Below, in pieces: positions 11,804-25,331 of a stretch of 62,102 nucleotides of DNA; the stretch's first letter is position 1, and every line of letters begins with the position of its first letter. Source of the stretch: Neoconidiobolus thromboides FSU 785 (taxonomy: Eukaryota > Entomophthoromycota > Entomophthoromycetes > Entomophthorales > Neoconidiobolaceae); the NCBI GenBank assembly GCA_025603075.1, contig MU626381.1, positions 1-62,102 of the forward strand, in the 5' to 3' direction. The position numbers were made by a program, and so were the translations under genes. Under the pieces are notes generated by a model. That model had not been told where the DNA came from. It did not search any database and saw only the letters and a program-made list of their open reading frames with translations.

Positions 11804-12460
11804 ATGAGTCGTTCAATAAAATTTTGGTTTGAATACTCAAGCCCTTATTCTGCTATAAGTGTCTATGAAATATTAGCATTAGCTAAACGAGGTGATTTCT
11901 CAAAAAATAGTTTAATTATTGAACCCCGTCCTCTTTTATTAGGTGCTTTACTAAAAAAATTAGAGCTACCTGTTATACCTTTTGCAAGCAATGAACCAAA
12001 GTTCAATTATATGTGGCACGATTCTCAAAGACAAATAGCAAAGATAAAAAGCAAATATAATTTAAAAGACTCTTTCAATATAAACAAACCGAAAGATTTT
12101 CCAATAAATGGTTTGTTGGCAGCAAGAGCAACCATTTCTTTACAAAATGAGATAAAGGACACTAATAGCCAAAATTTATTAAATTTTATATTAAAAATGT
12201 ACGACTATTCCTTTAATAAGGATATTGATATTAATGACAAGGACTTGATTAAAGAAGAAATAAGCTCATATTTCCCAGATTTGAATCCCGATCTTATAGT
12301 AGATAATGCTACTAAATCTGAGATTAAGGAAAGCTTAAAGGCAAATACAGAGGAAGCTTATAATCTAAATATGTTTGGTGCTCCCACATTTACTGTATCT
12401 GGAGAAATTTTTTGGGGATCTGATAGATTACATGATGCTATTGAAAAAGCTCTAGAATAA
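11804..12460 (+). CDS. DsbA-like thioredoxin fold protein (HCCA isomerase / kappa GST family)
   Basis: Intronless, 218 aa, a typical length for this family. The N-terminus (KFWFEYSSPYSAISVYEI) matches the start of the 2-hydroxychromene-2-carboxylate isomerase / glutathione transferase kappa family, where a Ser replaces the catalytic Cys of DsbA. The C-terminal signature is NMFGAPTFTVSGEIFWGSDRL, with the cis-Pro of the thioredoxin fold in GAPTF. A helical insertion (about 60-165) lies between the two halves, as in DsbA. Likely a glutathione-dependent isomerase or transferase, cytosolic, mitochondrial or peroxisomal. The substrate cannot be told from sequence. Confidence 0.85.
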   Translation: MSRSIKFWFEYSSPYSAISVYEILALAKRGDFSKNSLIIEPRPLLLGALLKKLELPVIPFASNEPKFNYMWHDSQRQIAKIKSKYNLKDSFNINKPKDFPINGLLAARATISLQNEIKDTNSQNLLNFILKMYDYSFNKDIDINDKDLIKEEISSYFPDLNPDLIVDNATKSEIKESLKANTEEAYNLNMFGAPTFTVSGEIFWGSDRLHDAIEKALE

Positions 12461-12663
12461 TACTTTGACTTCAAATATTATTAAATCTCACTAGACATCA
12501 ATATATATGTTGTTAATTAATTTTTTACTATATTAGCTTTATGAGTTTATTTAAATATACATTAACTCTTTAATAACTTATAAGAAGTCCACTATTTTTA
12601 AACATCAGTATATTATATCTTATATTTAAATTCTGGATCTTTTTTAACATGATTTAACTAGTA

Positions 12664-12768
12664 TATAGGGATGTATTTTTGTATTTAAGGATTTTATTAC
12701 CAATTTTTCGCTCAAATAGCGCTTAAAAGATGGAAAAAGTGATGAAGCCAAAAAGACACTTCCTATAT
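12664..12768 (-). mobile_element. MITE-like element, copy 5
   Basis: Inverted copy with an intact core: TCGCTCAAATAGCGCTTAAAAG followed by ATGGAAAAAG. The left end is ATATAGGGATG and the right end TTCCTATAT. The internal hairpin arms CGCT and AGCG are perfect here. Confidence 0.85.
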
Positions 12769-12968
12769 GACTTATAATAGTCCAAATTTTAAAAACTCAA
12801 TATTACTACTGATATTTAACCTATTAGTTCTGCTTTTGTGGTCTTAGAATTTTTATGTGAGTAAAGGCAGTCAAAAAATAGTTAAACAGCCACTACACTA
12901 ATTGAAAAAGATAGCATTGGAATGAGCACTGTTTTTAGACATAAAGGCTATTTCCTGTGCAACTAACA

Positions 12969-13075
12969 ATATGTGGACGTTTTTTTTTGGCTTCGTTACT
13001 TTTTCCATCTTTTAAGCGCTATTTGAGCGAAAAATTGGTAATAAAATTCTTAAATACAGAAATACATCGCCATAT
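12969..13075 (+). mobile_element. MITE-like element, copy 6
   Basis: Near-consensus copy. The left end is ATATGTGGACG, the core is AAGCGCTATTTGAGCGAAAAA with a perfect CGCT-ATTTG-AGCG hairpin, and the right end is CATCGCCATAT. Confidence 0.85.
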
Positions 13076-13471
13076 AGTATTTAATATGTACACGAAAAGT
13101 TCCGAAGATATAAAAACCGACATGCATTAAGCAATATCCCCCCATGCTACTAAACCATTATTATGTATAGCGGCAATAAATTTTATTATACACCATCAAC
13201 TAATAATTATAGAAAAAGCAAACATTTTGTTTTAATATTAATATAACGAAATATATCTCAATCTATGTGTAGTTGACCCTTTAAATTTACAAAATTGGTG
13301 ATTGACCCGAAAAATATCCTTATTTCAATTCTAGTTTATTTATCAATCAAATCATGAAGAATAATTGATTAGACTTAAAACCTTCAAGCTTTTATGAAAT
13401 ATATAATCGATATTGGTAAACAAATAAGGTATAAAAAGAAAAAAATATACTTCTTAAATTAAATTTGTAAC

Positions 13472-14925
13472 ATGACTATTTCAACTCCAACGATTATTTC
13501 TATCTCTCTTATTTCTGCTTATTTACTATATGTAGTAAGCAAAAAAAATGAATTTTTTCCTTGGTATTCAAGAATATTTGGACTATTTAAACCAACGTAT
13601 AAGATCAAAGGTGACGTAGATGAAGAATTTAAAGATGTAGAAGATATCTTCAAGAAAGCTTTTTTAAATGGTGAAGAAGTAGGCTCCTCAGTTTCAGTTT
13701 ATTCAAACGGTAAGCTTAAAGTTGAGCTATATGGCGGATATGCAAATTTTGAGAACGGAGAAGAGTATACTTCAAATACTCTTAACTTGGTATATTCTAG
13801 CTCAAAATTTATGGTAATAATTACACATTTATGTATTAAAAACACAATAACATCTTTATAGGCTACTTGCGTAATAGCAAGATTGGTGGATCAAGGACTA
13901 TTAACTTATGATCAAAAAGTGGTTGAAATTTGGCCTGAATTCGGTAAAAGCGGGAAAGAAGAAGTAACTATTTCAGATGTATTAAAACATGAAGCTGGGA
14001 TACCTTATTTTGATGACCCTCAACCATCTTTAGAAGAAGTATATGATCATAAAAAATTAAAATTAGTTTTGGAAAATCAGAAACATGTATTTGATGGAGA
14101 AAGAGTTCGATGCTATCATGGCGTTACAAGAGGGTTAATTTTGAATGAAATATCTCGCTTAGTTGACCCACAACATCGCTCTATTGGACAGATTTATAGA
14201 CAAGAAATAAATAAAGAGTTTGATATGGAATTTTATCTTGGATTAAATAGCCCTCAATTAGAAAGAAGAGCTAAATGGTATATGCCATCGATAGTCGATT
14301 TATTAGCTTCTTTATTTTTACCTAAAGTGTTAGTTGGGAATAAAGCTGTCAAAATAGATAAAAGAGTAGGAGGAAGCAACTCAAATATGAGTAAAGTTAA
14401 TAAATTTAAGTATTCTAAAGATAAAGATATACCAAACGCAACAGACTGGCATAAGATTGAATTGCCAAGTATAAATGGATTTACTAATTCAAAAACAGTA
14501 ATCACTATAATAGTAATCAAAGCACTAACTTGTTAATTAATTTTATAATCTTTTAGCTAGCTAAAATGGCAAATATTTTTGCAAACCGTGGTAAACTTGA
14601 TGATAAAGTATTTATATCAAAAGAAACTTTTATTACAGCTATGAGCGAACAAACAAAAGCTTTAGATCAAGCCGTTTATTTAGACTTTATTTTAACTAAA
14701 GGGGGATTTGGCATATTTACTTTCGACCAGCTTAAAGATGAAAAAGGCGAAAATATACCCTTCTATGGCTGGGGAGGCTTTGGTGGCTCAATAGTTGTCT
14801 TTAACCCGGACTATAACTTTTCTTTTGCATACGTTACAAATGGCTGTCAACTTGAAATGTTTGGGGAAGGAAGGGGCTCTAAGCTTATTATACCAGCTTT
14901 TAAAAGCCATTTGAAAACTATTTAG
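13472..14925 (+). CDS. Serine beta-lactamase-like protein (LACTB/EstB family)
   Basis: Three exons (introns 13814-13861 and 14498-14556) give 448 aa. Residues 2-22 are a hydrophobic N-terminal anchor. The catalytic SxxK motif is SSSK in LVYSSSKFMATCV, split from the rest by intron 1 just after FM. TISDVLKHEAGIPYF and YHGVTRGLILNEISRLVDP match the beta-lactamase-related ABC1/EstB family found in many eukaryotes, where YHG takes the place of the Tyr-x-Asn motif. The C-terminal part has GWGGFGGS. Family members are serine hydrolases or esterases, and natural substrates are mostly unknown. The acceptor at 14556 was chosen because the alternative four bases later gives a stop. A MITE-like copy starts three bases after the stop codon. 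Confidence 0.88.
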
Positions 14926-14927
14926 CG

Positions 14928-15029
14928 TATAGGGCTGTCTTTTGTTTCACCACTTTTTCCATCTTTTAAACGCTATTTAAGTGGAAAAGCTATTAGTAAA
15001 ATTCTTAAACAAAAAATACATTCCTATAT
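14928..15029 (+). mobile_element. MITE-like element, copy 7
   Basis: Same family, diverged core AAACGCTATTTAAGTGG. It starts within three bases of the beta-lactamase-like stop codon, so it lies inside that gene's 3' untranslated region and may carry its polyadenylation signal. Confidence 0.8.
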
Positions 15030-15210
15030 TAAAGTAACATTATTATTATACCCTTAAATTGATACTTGATCTTAATTTTATTATATTATATAGTCATATA
15101 TGGTTTAATGTAACAAACACAAAACTACTTGAGTTATTAGTAATGATAAAATTAAAATAAAAAACACTATTTCTTTTGTGAATTTTAATATTTAGGATAA
15201 AATACTATAG

Positions 15211-16119
15211 CTAACTAGATACTTTAGGAACATGACCAGAAGAATTTAAATCATGTATAAGATCTTTAAGACGATTAATATCTTTAACATTAGCATTATT
15301 TTTGGTATTGATATTATTTCCTGAAGTTAAAATAGTTGAAACCAAATCCCATTCAGATTTACCTTGATTTACGTCTTGATCATTAGAATAAACACTATGA
15401 AATACTTAGAATTATTGAATTAAAAATAAAGTGAATTTACCGTCCAATCTCATTAATTTTGCTCTCTTTTTTACTTTGATATTCTCTATAAAACTTATCA
15501 AGAGAGCGTTGAGCTTCCTCTTTGATATTTTGATGTTTTTCAATTTCTCTACGATCTTTGTCTCCCAAACGATCTTGAAATTGAACTTTCCAGTTTCTAA
15601 ATTTAACATTTAGTTTTATTTATTTAAGAACATTTGTAAATTACTTAACAAAATCGGATTCAATTTCTAAGTTTTGATAACTAGAACTAGGCGCTTGACT
15701 TAAACTAGAATATCTATCTGGTGATGTTACTCCAGTAAAGTTGTTGGAAACATTGTCATTGTTTATACTGAATGAGTTTGATGGACTAAAGAGTTCATTT
15801 TGGTTATTATTTCCCTAAACATTATTAAAACAAAAAAATTGGTAAAAAAATGTATTACCTGAGATTGAAATTTGTCTTCAGTTTTTGAAGAATTTGAAAA
15901 TATATTGCTTTCGCTAAAATCGCTATCTCCAAAGGGTAATGGCACATTTTGTGGCGAAGTATAATTATCCAAATCAATATTGGAGGTAGAAGGCATTTCG
16001 CTTGTACCAGCAATAAAATCAACATCATCCCCTAACATTTCTTTTTCTCTTGCTAAAAAATCTGCTGCTGGGTCTTCGAATTCAAAATCATTTGTACTAA
16101 AGTCACCAAATTCTTCCAT
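15211..16119 (-). CDS. CLC1: Clathrin light chain
   Basis: Four exons (introns 15815-15858, 15597-15644 and 15395-15440) give 256 aa. The N-terminus has MEEFGDF and the hallmark DPAADFLAREKEMLGDD of clathrin light chains. The middle is Ser/Asn-rich. The heavy-chain-binding helix is in exon 3 (WKVQFQDRLGDKDRREIEKH and on through EEAQRSLDKFYREY), and the conserved end includes EWDLV about 40 residues before the stop. It binds the clathrin heavy chain hub and regulates coat assembly in endocytosis and Golgi traffic. Translation starts at 16119; an upstream in-frame ATG exists but adds non-conserved residues. Each splice restores continuous family sequence. Confidence 0.93.
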
Positions 16120-16427
16120 TTTATAAATAAAAATAATTTTTCTTGCTGTAATCGTTTTCTGTAAATATTGTTGTTGTTTACTAAGTCTTTTAACCAATCA
16201 CATTCGAACTTGTAATGTATAAAAACCTGTCATAATTTAAATCATAATAATTAAAAAAATATTGTATCAAGACTTATTAGTATATTATATATGTTGCGAT
16301 GTTTTTATTGAACTAAACTTAAACAACTATACATTAATTTTATTAGCATCCATAGATTGATATTTATACTCATGTGGTATTCACATTTGTAAATAAGGTA
16401 ATTAAAGATAAAGATTCTTAAATATCT

Positions 16428-16532
16428 ATAAGGGGATGTGTTTTTTTGTTTAAGAATTTTACTAACAATCTTTCCGCTTAAATAGCGCTTAAAAATGGAA
16501 AAAGTAATGAAGTCAAAAAAAACATCCCCATC
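16428..16532 (-). mobile_element. MITE-like element, copy 8
   Basis: Inverted copy with core TTCCGCTTAAATAGCGCTTAAAAATGG. The ends are AAGGGGATGTG and ACATCCCCATC, so the outermost bases have drifted. Confidence 0.8.
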
Positions 16533-16716
16533 AAATGATTTTAAACAATAGTTTTTTGTAGCAAAAAAAACATTTTTATTGTCAAACTATGGTTTTTCAA
16601 TATCATAGTTTTCTATTGCTTTGAATAATAAATGTGACCATAGTTTTTAATAAAGAATTGTTTTAAATTTCATATATGAGAAACGGACAAAGTACTAGAA
16701 CAGAAAACATTTTTAT

Positions 16717-16822
16717 ATATGAGGCTGTTTTTTTGGTTTCATTACTTTTTCCATTTTTTAAGCACTATTTAAGCGGAAAGATTGTTAGTAAAATTCTTAA
16801 ACAAACAAATAATATTCATATA
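16717..16822 (+). mobile_element. MITE-like element, copy 9
   Basis: Copy with left end ATATGAGGCTG, core AAGCACTATTTAAGCGGAAAG and a diverged right end ATTCATAT. Confidence 0.78.
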
Positions 16823-17906
16823 TTATTACTATTTTGATACTATTCTTCGCTTATATGAGCAACTTCTTATAACAGGTAATAGTTTTAAATAGTGAAGTTG
16901 TTTAAAATAATAAAAAACATTTTAAAAGTTCAGTTTATCTTCAAACTGAAAAGTTTCAGGTCACATTTGATTTTTTTTCTTTCAAATATAAGTAGGACTA
17001 TATTTATATCAAAATTAATTAATCATTGACATGTTTTTTAAGAAAACAAAATATTTAAAAAATGAAACTAGAACTGCAAAGTCATATTTAAATGCTATCT
17101 TATTTTATTAAAAATTATCATTTATGTTTAAACATTTAACCTATTCAACTTATATAATCTTAGATGTCATAAATGATAACAAGTTTTAGCTATTAATACT
17201 GATGTTTATTGAATGAAAATACTTAGATAGTAAAGTTTGGGGATTTGACTATTATGATAAATTATATTAAACTTTCTCCAATATTATTTTAAGCATGATT
17301 TGGTAGAAATTAATTTATAATAATAATGGCTGCATAGAAAATGAATATAGATGATTCAATAGCGAAATTGAAATAAATCTAGAGATGAGAGATTAAAGCT
17401 TTATGGATTCCAAATTTTAAGGGTTTCTAAAACCAAAAATATTACTTTTTATCCCATAAAAATTTTAATTTTTACTATTTCAAGTTACACTAAATTATGC
17501 TAGAAGATTAATCGCCATTTAAAAAGATTAACCATATGCAAATTGTTTAAAAGTTGAACTAAGGAAACTTGGCAGTAGCAAATTAGCGATAATAACAATA
17601 ATAACAAACGGTGTTTAATAAATAACAATATGAACAATTGAAGGTTAAATGAGAATGAAATAAATATATATATTTTAAATTAAAAAGTGGATTTTTTACC
17701 GCCTAAATTTTATTCTATTTCTAGCATCTATACTTTATTTAGACAAAACCTAAACTTCACCTCTTGAAATTTATGCATAAACAGTGGATTTAATTGTTAA
17801 GACTAACTTTGCTTTAAGCCCCACAATGTGTTCAATTTAAATGGAAGTTGAGATAATCTTAGGGGTAAAATAAGTGATGATGAACTATATGCTTACCATT
17901 TCAATG

Positions 17907-17922
17907 GTATATAAATACCACT
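17907..17922 (+). promoter_or_regulatory. TATA-like promoter element of LPMO 2
   Basis: TGGTATATAAATACCA is a TATA box inside a short palindrome, about 60-75 bp before the start codon at 17985. It is the clearest TATA sequence in the window. The position is typical of a core promoter but no experimental start site is known. Confidence 0.45.
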
Positions 17923-17984
17923 TTGGTTCCCTGTACAAATATTATAATTTCGATATACCCAAATTATTTACTTAATTAAACATA

Positions 17985-18953
17985 ATGAAATATACTTTGA
18001 GCAAAACTTTTATTTCCCTTAATCTTATTGCCACTTACCTTGCACATGTTGAGATGCAAAGTCCCCCACCACGTAAATCTCAATTTAATAAAGGCTATGG
18101 CCAAGCTCCGGACTTTGATATGAACTCGCCTTTGGGTGCTTTTCCTTGTAAAGGTTACGGCAAAGGACCTTCTGTTCAAAATGTAAGCGCTGGGAGCCCA
18201 ATCCAAGTAAAATTACTAGGAGAAGCTAGTCATAATGGTGGACACTGTCAGTTTTCATTGTCATATGATAACGGAGCTACTTTTGTTGTAATTAAAACAA
18301 TAATGTCTGAGTGTTTACGTGCAGATGGCTATGATTATAATGTTCAAATTCCTAAAGAGGCACCAAACGGCGATGTAATTTTTGCCTGGAGTTGGGTTAA
18401 TCGCACTGGTAATAGAGAATACTACATGAACTGTGCAGATATTACAATTACGGGATCAAGTTCAAATAGCTTGAGTGGACCTAAATTACTTGTTGCTAAT
18501 ATACCAGGATATCCAACTATTCCTGAATTTACCGACGGAGGTTATGATGGTTCTGATCTATACTCAAAATGCCCAAAAGTGGCTGTAAATGGAAGCGGTG
18601 CTTCTTCTCAAAATTCAACTGCCACATATCAATCCTCATCACGAAACAGTTATTCTTCTCAACATCTATCACAAAGTGGCTATTCTTCCCAAACTCCTCC
18701 ACAAAATAGCTCCTCCTCTCCTCAGTCTTCACCACAAAACGAGTACGCTTATGACAACTCTTCACCAAAGAATAACTACTCAGTTTCACAACCATCACCT
18801 CAAAGTATTGCTTACACAGCTACTCCAATAGCACCAAGCACTAACAGCTATGCTACTACACCAACTCCAACTCAAGGATATGCGCAAGTTAATATACCTT
18901 CAGGCGCAGTTGATTACAACACTATTTCATATCCACCATACAAAGGTAACTAA
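17985..18953 (+). CDS. Secreted AA11-like LPMO with Ser/Pro/Gln-rich tail
   Basis: Intronless, 322 aa, paralog of the gene at 10511. The signal peptide is residues 1-20, leaving His21 as the mature N-terminus (HVEMQSPPPRKSQFNKGY). The second histidine-brace residue is H83 in SHNGGHCQFSLSYDNGATF, and GNREYYMNCADI carries the axial Tyr. The core is very close to the first LPMO, with some stretches identical (FSLSYDNGATFVV). After residue 200 the sequences differ completely: this one has a Ser/Pro/Gln/Tyr-rich, probably O-glycosylated tail with no tail domain and no binding module. Likely a secreted copper enzyme acting on chitin, either in the fungus's own wall or in a substrate or host. Codon use is less A/T-rich at third positions than in the first paralog, which could mean stronger expression. 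Confidence 0.87.
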   Translation: MKYTLSKTFISLNLIATYLAHVEMQSPPPRKSQFNKGYGQAPDFDMNSPLGAFPCKGYGKGPSVQNVSAGSPIQVKLLGEASHNGGHCQFSLSYDNGATFVVIKTIMSECLRADGYDYNVQIPKEAPNGDVIFAWSWVNRTGNREYYMNCADITITGSSSNSLSGPKLLVANIPGYPTIPEFTDGGYDGSDLYSKCPKVAVNGSGASSQNSTATYQSSSRNSYSSQHLSQSGYSSQTPPQNSSSSPQSSPQNEYAYDNSSPKNNYSVSQPSPQSIAYTATPIAPSTNSYATTPTPTQGYAQVNIPSGAVDYNTISYPPYKGN

Positions 18954-19254
18954 TTCTAGTTCACTGAGGTAGCAGATGTAATGTGAAAAATGCCATGAAA
19001 TAATATAATCATTGTACTATAGTAAAAGTTTGTATTTAAGGCAGGTTCTTAAATTCAGAAATAAATATTATCATTTATAATTTTATTACACTTTTTCGTT
19101 ATTAACATTATTGCTTTATTTTAATTTTATGATATTCTAATGCTTTTATCTTAATGAATAATTATTTCAATGAAAAAAATATGCATTTCGGCTTAAAAAT
19201 TATTTGTAATGACTTTAGTTTAAAGATCAAAACTTCTTTTTTAATTATAACAAA
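18954..19254. other. Intergenic, nothing recognised
   Basis: About 300 bp of A+T-rich spacer between the second LPMO and the F-box gene. No clear signal is visible. Confidence 0.5.
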
Positions 19255-21127
19255 ATGGAATCAGAATTAAATGAAAAGGAACACGTTGAATATCTCTTAA
19301 ATGAGTTACTAAAGCTTACTCCGGAAATGAAGAAATATTTGTAAGCTTTTTAAACTGATACTTACATTTTAATTTAATTAAACATACTAAAGTTATAGTA
19401 AGCTATGGAATGATATGAGCTCATATGATTTGTATTTAATTCAAAACCAACTTGATCCCTTAAATAAAATCAAGTTAGAAGATAAGGAAATTTTAAAAAA
19501 CCATAAAGGGTACAATCCTGTTGATATTGTTAATAAGCGGGCAAGGTTTGACATTCTATATGAGTTATCAAACTTTCCACATATATTAGATGCAATACTT
19601 TCTCACTTTAATTTAAAGGAATTACTAATATTAAAAATGGTTTCAAAATCTTGGAAAAACTTTATATTAGATGAGGTTATGGCTTATAAAAGATTAAAAT
19701 TTATATACTCAAATTTAGTACTATTAAATAAAGACCAAATAGACTCAAATAATAATATTATTCAGTACTATCCAACATTTTCATACAATGATTCTTTATT
19801 ACACTATTTTAAATCTCAAAAAACATTTTATAATAACCCAACTATAGAATCCCGCATATTATTAACTACAGATACTATTAATACTAATAAAGATAACGTC
19901 TTATTCATAAAGTTTATCTTCCCATATATAGTAGTTGTAACTAAAAAATATAATGGTTGTGGCGTCATTATTTGGAAAAGCAATTTGGAATATCCAGCAG
20001 CATATAACAGTGGTTATTTACCTTTTAATTGTCCATTGCTGAGTTTTATATTTTGCAAAGAGATTACAGTAGGTTTATCTCCAAGCTCAATAGATCTGTC
20101 ACTTTTTAAAAAAGGATCCAATCCATATTTGAGCATCTATTTGGGACTATATTTAAGAGGTCATATGCCTTTAATTTTACATGTCAATCTAAGCAGTTGG
20201 GAATACAAATTAATTCCTAACAAAAGTAGTTACAAAACTACATTTTCAGTTATTTCATTAATTTATGTTGATTTCTTTGAGTTTTTAGTATTAGGAAATT
20301 CGGAGGGCAGTATATCGATTTATCATACAATAGAAATGAATTTATTGAATAATGTTATAATAGACAATAAAAGAAATCCGGTAATAACTTTCAAACTAAA
20401 AGTTAACATTACTAAATAAAAAACATTTTAAACCTAGATAATAAGCATTGAAATCATCGACCATGATCATGTTTTAGCAGTTTCGAGCTCTGGTATTGTG
20501 AAACTCCTTAAAGTGGAAGTTACAAACTCTTATGTTATACATAGTTCCAATAATGAAAGTTCATTTAACTATATTACGCCCCAATTAAGTATGGAAACGG
20601 TTTTTGACTTTAGTATTACACCTTCAACAATGTATCCAAATGAAGGAATTAATCTTCATAAATCTATTTACAAATCGTTTAACCTTATACTTACGTCAGC
20701 ATCCCATATTTATTATATAATTATTATCCCATGTGATACCAAAACTTATGCTTTAAGATTAATCCATGATCAGCCATTACCATTTACACCCGCATCACTA
20801 GACTTTACAATCCAACCCCTATCGTTTTATTTGTTGAAACAAAATGTAATAATTTCAATAGATATAGCAAACCTAAGGGAGTCTGAGCGAAAAGTTCCGA
20901 TCTTCGGAATCATGCTATCTAATAGCATTAGTTCATCTCCATGTCTTATCGTGCTAAACTTAAAAAAGAACTCTAATAATGACTTTATATTGGAAAATAA
21001 AGAAGTAAAAGGGGTACTTACCAAACATACAAGGGTTGGTATTATGAAATGTCTAGGGCCAGATTTATTAGCAGTTTCAGACAAACATGGTTTATTATGG
21101 CTTATGAGAATAACAGAAATAAACTAA
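19255..21127 (+). CDS. F-box protein
   Basis: Three exons (introns 19341-19398 and 20402-20437) give 592 aa. An F-box is seen at about residues 80-120 (NFPHILDAILSHFNLKELLI then LKMVSKSWKNFI), the segment that binds Skp1 in SCF ubiquitin ligases. The rest (about 150-590) has repeated beta-strand patterns such as VVVTKKYNGCGVIIWKS, LVLGNSEGSISIY, VLAVSSSGIVKLLKV and LLAVSDKHGLLWLM, suggesting a diverged WD40-like propeller for substrate binding. Intron 2 is only 36 nt, the shortest in the window; it is supported because splicing joins FKLK to IISIEIIDHDHVLAV in frame. The target is unknown. Confidence 0.8.
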
Positions 21128-21268
21128 AGAGCATATTTTAAACAAAAACTCAAATTTTGCAAACACTTTGATAAAGTAAATTATTTTATAGAATATTTTT
21201 ATCTTTGGTGTTGATAATAATAGGATTAAACTTAACATTTTAGATTTTCACTTTATCAATATAGACGA

Positions 21269-23075
21269 ATGTCAACTACTCTCAAGAAAAACAACAATTT
21301 AAAAAAGAAAAATAATAACAAAAATAAAATTAATGACAGTAATAATGCAAATACGCTGTTGAATCTAAGTAATGAAGATGGCTCAAAAAGTAAAAGGGAT
21401 TTAGATAATGGAAGTGATAACTGGAGGACAAATAGGTTACCAAATTCCAATTTAGAAAACGATGTCAATAAGTTACTTAATTTAAATAATAAAGAAAATT
21501 TCGAAAAGAAGAAAAGCAGTAAACCAAAGAGAGAAGTGTTATTAGGATATATAGATGATTCAACTGAGCAACAACATTTGGATCCCTTTACTTCCAAACT
21601 AGGAGGAAAACCGGTATGATAATCTATTTATCATTTAAAGTGTATTTATTAAATATGTTTTAAAAGGATTGGATAACCAAAATGCCGCTTAAATTTGATG
21701 AGTATGGTAAATGCAAGCACTGTCTCAATTCAATGTGTTTCGTTACTCAACTTTACGCACCGTTAATGAATTCACCCTATGATCGCACATTATATGTATT
21801 TGCTTGTATTGAGCCAAAATGCGCCGGAAAGATGGAAAGGTAAATCTCAAGGTGTTTAAAATTAAGTTTTTAATTAAATTATTAGTATTAAGATCTTGAG
21901 GGGCATGAAATTAAATAAAGAGTATTCAGAAATCCTTACAAAGAAAAAGAAAAAGAAAGACAGCACTAAATCGATTAATAAAAACAAACCTAACATCGTA
22001 AGTTGTTTTATAATTCATTAATGACAACTAATATATTCAAAGAGTTTTGGCGATGTTTGGGGTAAAAATGTTAATTTATCAAACGAAAAAGATGATAGAG
22101 TAATGGAGGAGTTGAATGTAAATATGGAAAACCTTTTGATCGACAATAATAAAGTAAAAATTAACAATATCTATAAATACTTATATTTATTAACACTTTC
22201 CAGAAAGAAATAACAAAAAACAATGAAAACTTAGAATTAGATGGTAAATATATCTAAATATTCAGTAAACATATATATTAATCTCAAATAAAGATCATTC
22301 TGAAGATTGGTTCAACAATCTGTTATTATTACCAAGTTATTATATTGCAACTGAAGAGGAGTATATTGATTTAGGATTGGGCAACGAAGGTATCGAGGAA
22401 GATATATTAAACGATGATTTGGTAAAAAAATATAAGAATCTTATTGAGCAATTTCAAAATAATCCAAACATTGAGAATGAAGAGCAAGAAGAAGAAATTA
22501 CTTGGTCAGGCGAACAATACGAGAAATCTGTTAAATTAGTTGGAGCAGATAAAACCTTTTTGAAATTTTCTGCTAGGATTTCAAAAAATCCAGAACAGAT
22601 ACTAAGGTATTATATAGCGTTGTCATCTTATATCATACTATAAATAATATATAGTTATTTGACATTTATTAACTTTTGTAATAAAACTAGATACGATCTT
22701 GGTGGTGACCCACTATTGTATACACGCGTAGGTCAAGCGGCCGATTTACTTTTAGGCATTCCGAGTAACTTTAAAGGGAGTATTAAAAGAAATAAGTTGC
22801 CTATTATTTTAGATAACCTTGAAAAATGCTCAAGTTGTGGTGCAAATAGAGTGTTTGAGTTTCAACTTATGCCAAACATCTTAAGTAGTCTACCTTTTGA
22901 TGATATTAGCAACAAGAATATAGAGCAAAACCAAACCTTAAGTGAAAAGGAGGCAATATTGAATTCATCTTCATGGGAATTTGGTACAATCTTGATCTTC
23001 ACCTGTAAAAACAATTGTTTGCCTAAAAACGGAGGATATACGAGTGAGTTGGGTTTGATTCAATTAGAGCCTTAA
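21269..23075 (+). CDS. TSR4: TSR4/PDCD2 family ribosome biogenesis protein
   Basis: Seven exons (introns 21614-21666, 21840-21885, 21998-22042, 22154-22203, 22244-22293 and 22607-22690) give 492 aa. After a Lys/Asn-rich N-terminus of about 90 residues comes LLGYIDDS and LGGKP, then the cysteine-rich PDCD2 segment CKHCLNSMCFVTQLYAPL plus RTLYVFACIEPKC, and SIKILRGMKLN. The C-terminal PDCD2_C domain starts with RYDLGGDPLLYTR and has CSSCGANRVFEFQLMPNIL and WEFGTILIFTCKNNC. In yeast, Tsr4 is a dedicated chaperone for ribosomal protein uS5 (Rps2) in 40S assembly. The long basic N-terminal extension is not usual. All six splices restore family sequence. Confidence 0.92.
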
Positions 23076-23421
23076 TAAAATAGAACATTTGACTAATACT
23101 TTTGTTACTTTTTATTAGAAAAATAACTAACTATTAGTCTTTAAAAATTGTTTAAAGTTTTAGTGAAAAAGAAAGCCAAATTCGTAATATTACACATTGC
23201 ATTAAACTACGCTATATTTTTATCGTTTTGAAATAAACTTGTAATATTTATAGTTAATACATACTGTAAAAATAACTTCATTGTCTCTACCTTACTAAAA
23301 GTATAAATTATATTCTAGGCATACTAAAAAATGATAGTTTAAAATTTAAATAACTTTATTTATAGATTTATTTTTCATGATTAAGTTAGAATTACAAATA
23401 GATAAGTATGGTCAGTTTGGT
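23076..23421. other. Intergenic, nothing recognised
   Basis: About 345 bp between the convergent TSR4 and histone H4 stops. I looked for a histone-type 3' stem-loop after the H4 stop and saw none, so the mRNA is probably polyadenylated. Confidence 0.5.

Positions 23422-25331
<1,910 letters not shown>

Larger units (their letters stand above)
12461..13471. other. Intergenic with two inverted MITE-like copies
   Basis: About 1 kb without a gene. It holds MITE-like copies 5 (minus) and 6 (plus), about 200 bp apart and in opposite orientation, so a transcript through both could fold on itself. Confidence 0.55.
16120..17984. other. Intergenic with two MITE-like copies and LPMO promoter
   Basis: About 1.9 kb without a supported gene. 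It contains MITE-like copies 8 (minus) and 9 (plus). A TATA-like palindrome TGGTATATAAATACCA lies near 17907-17922, about 60-75 bp before the second LPMO start codon. Confidence 0.55.
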
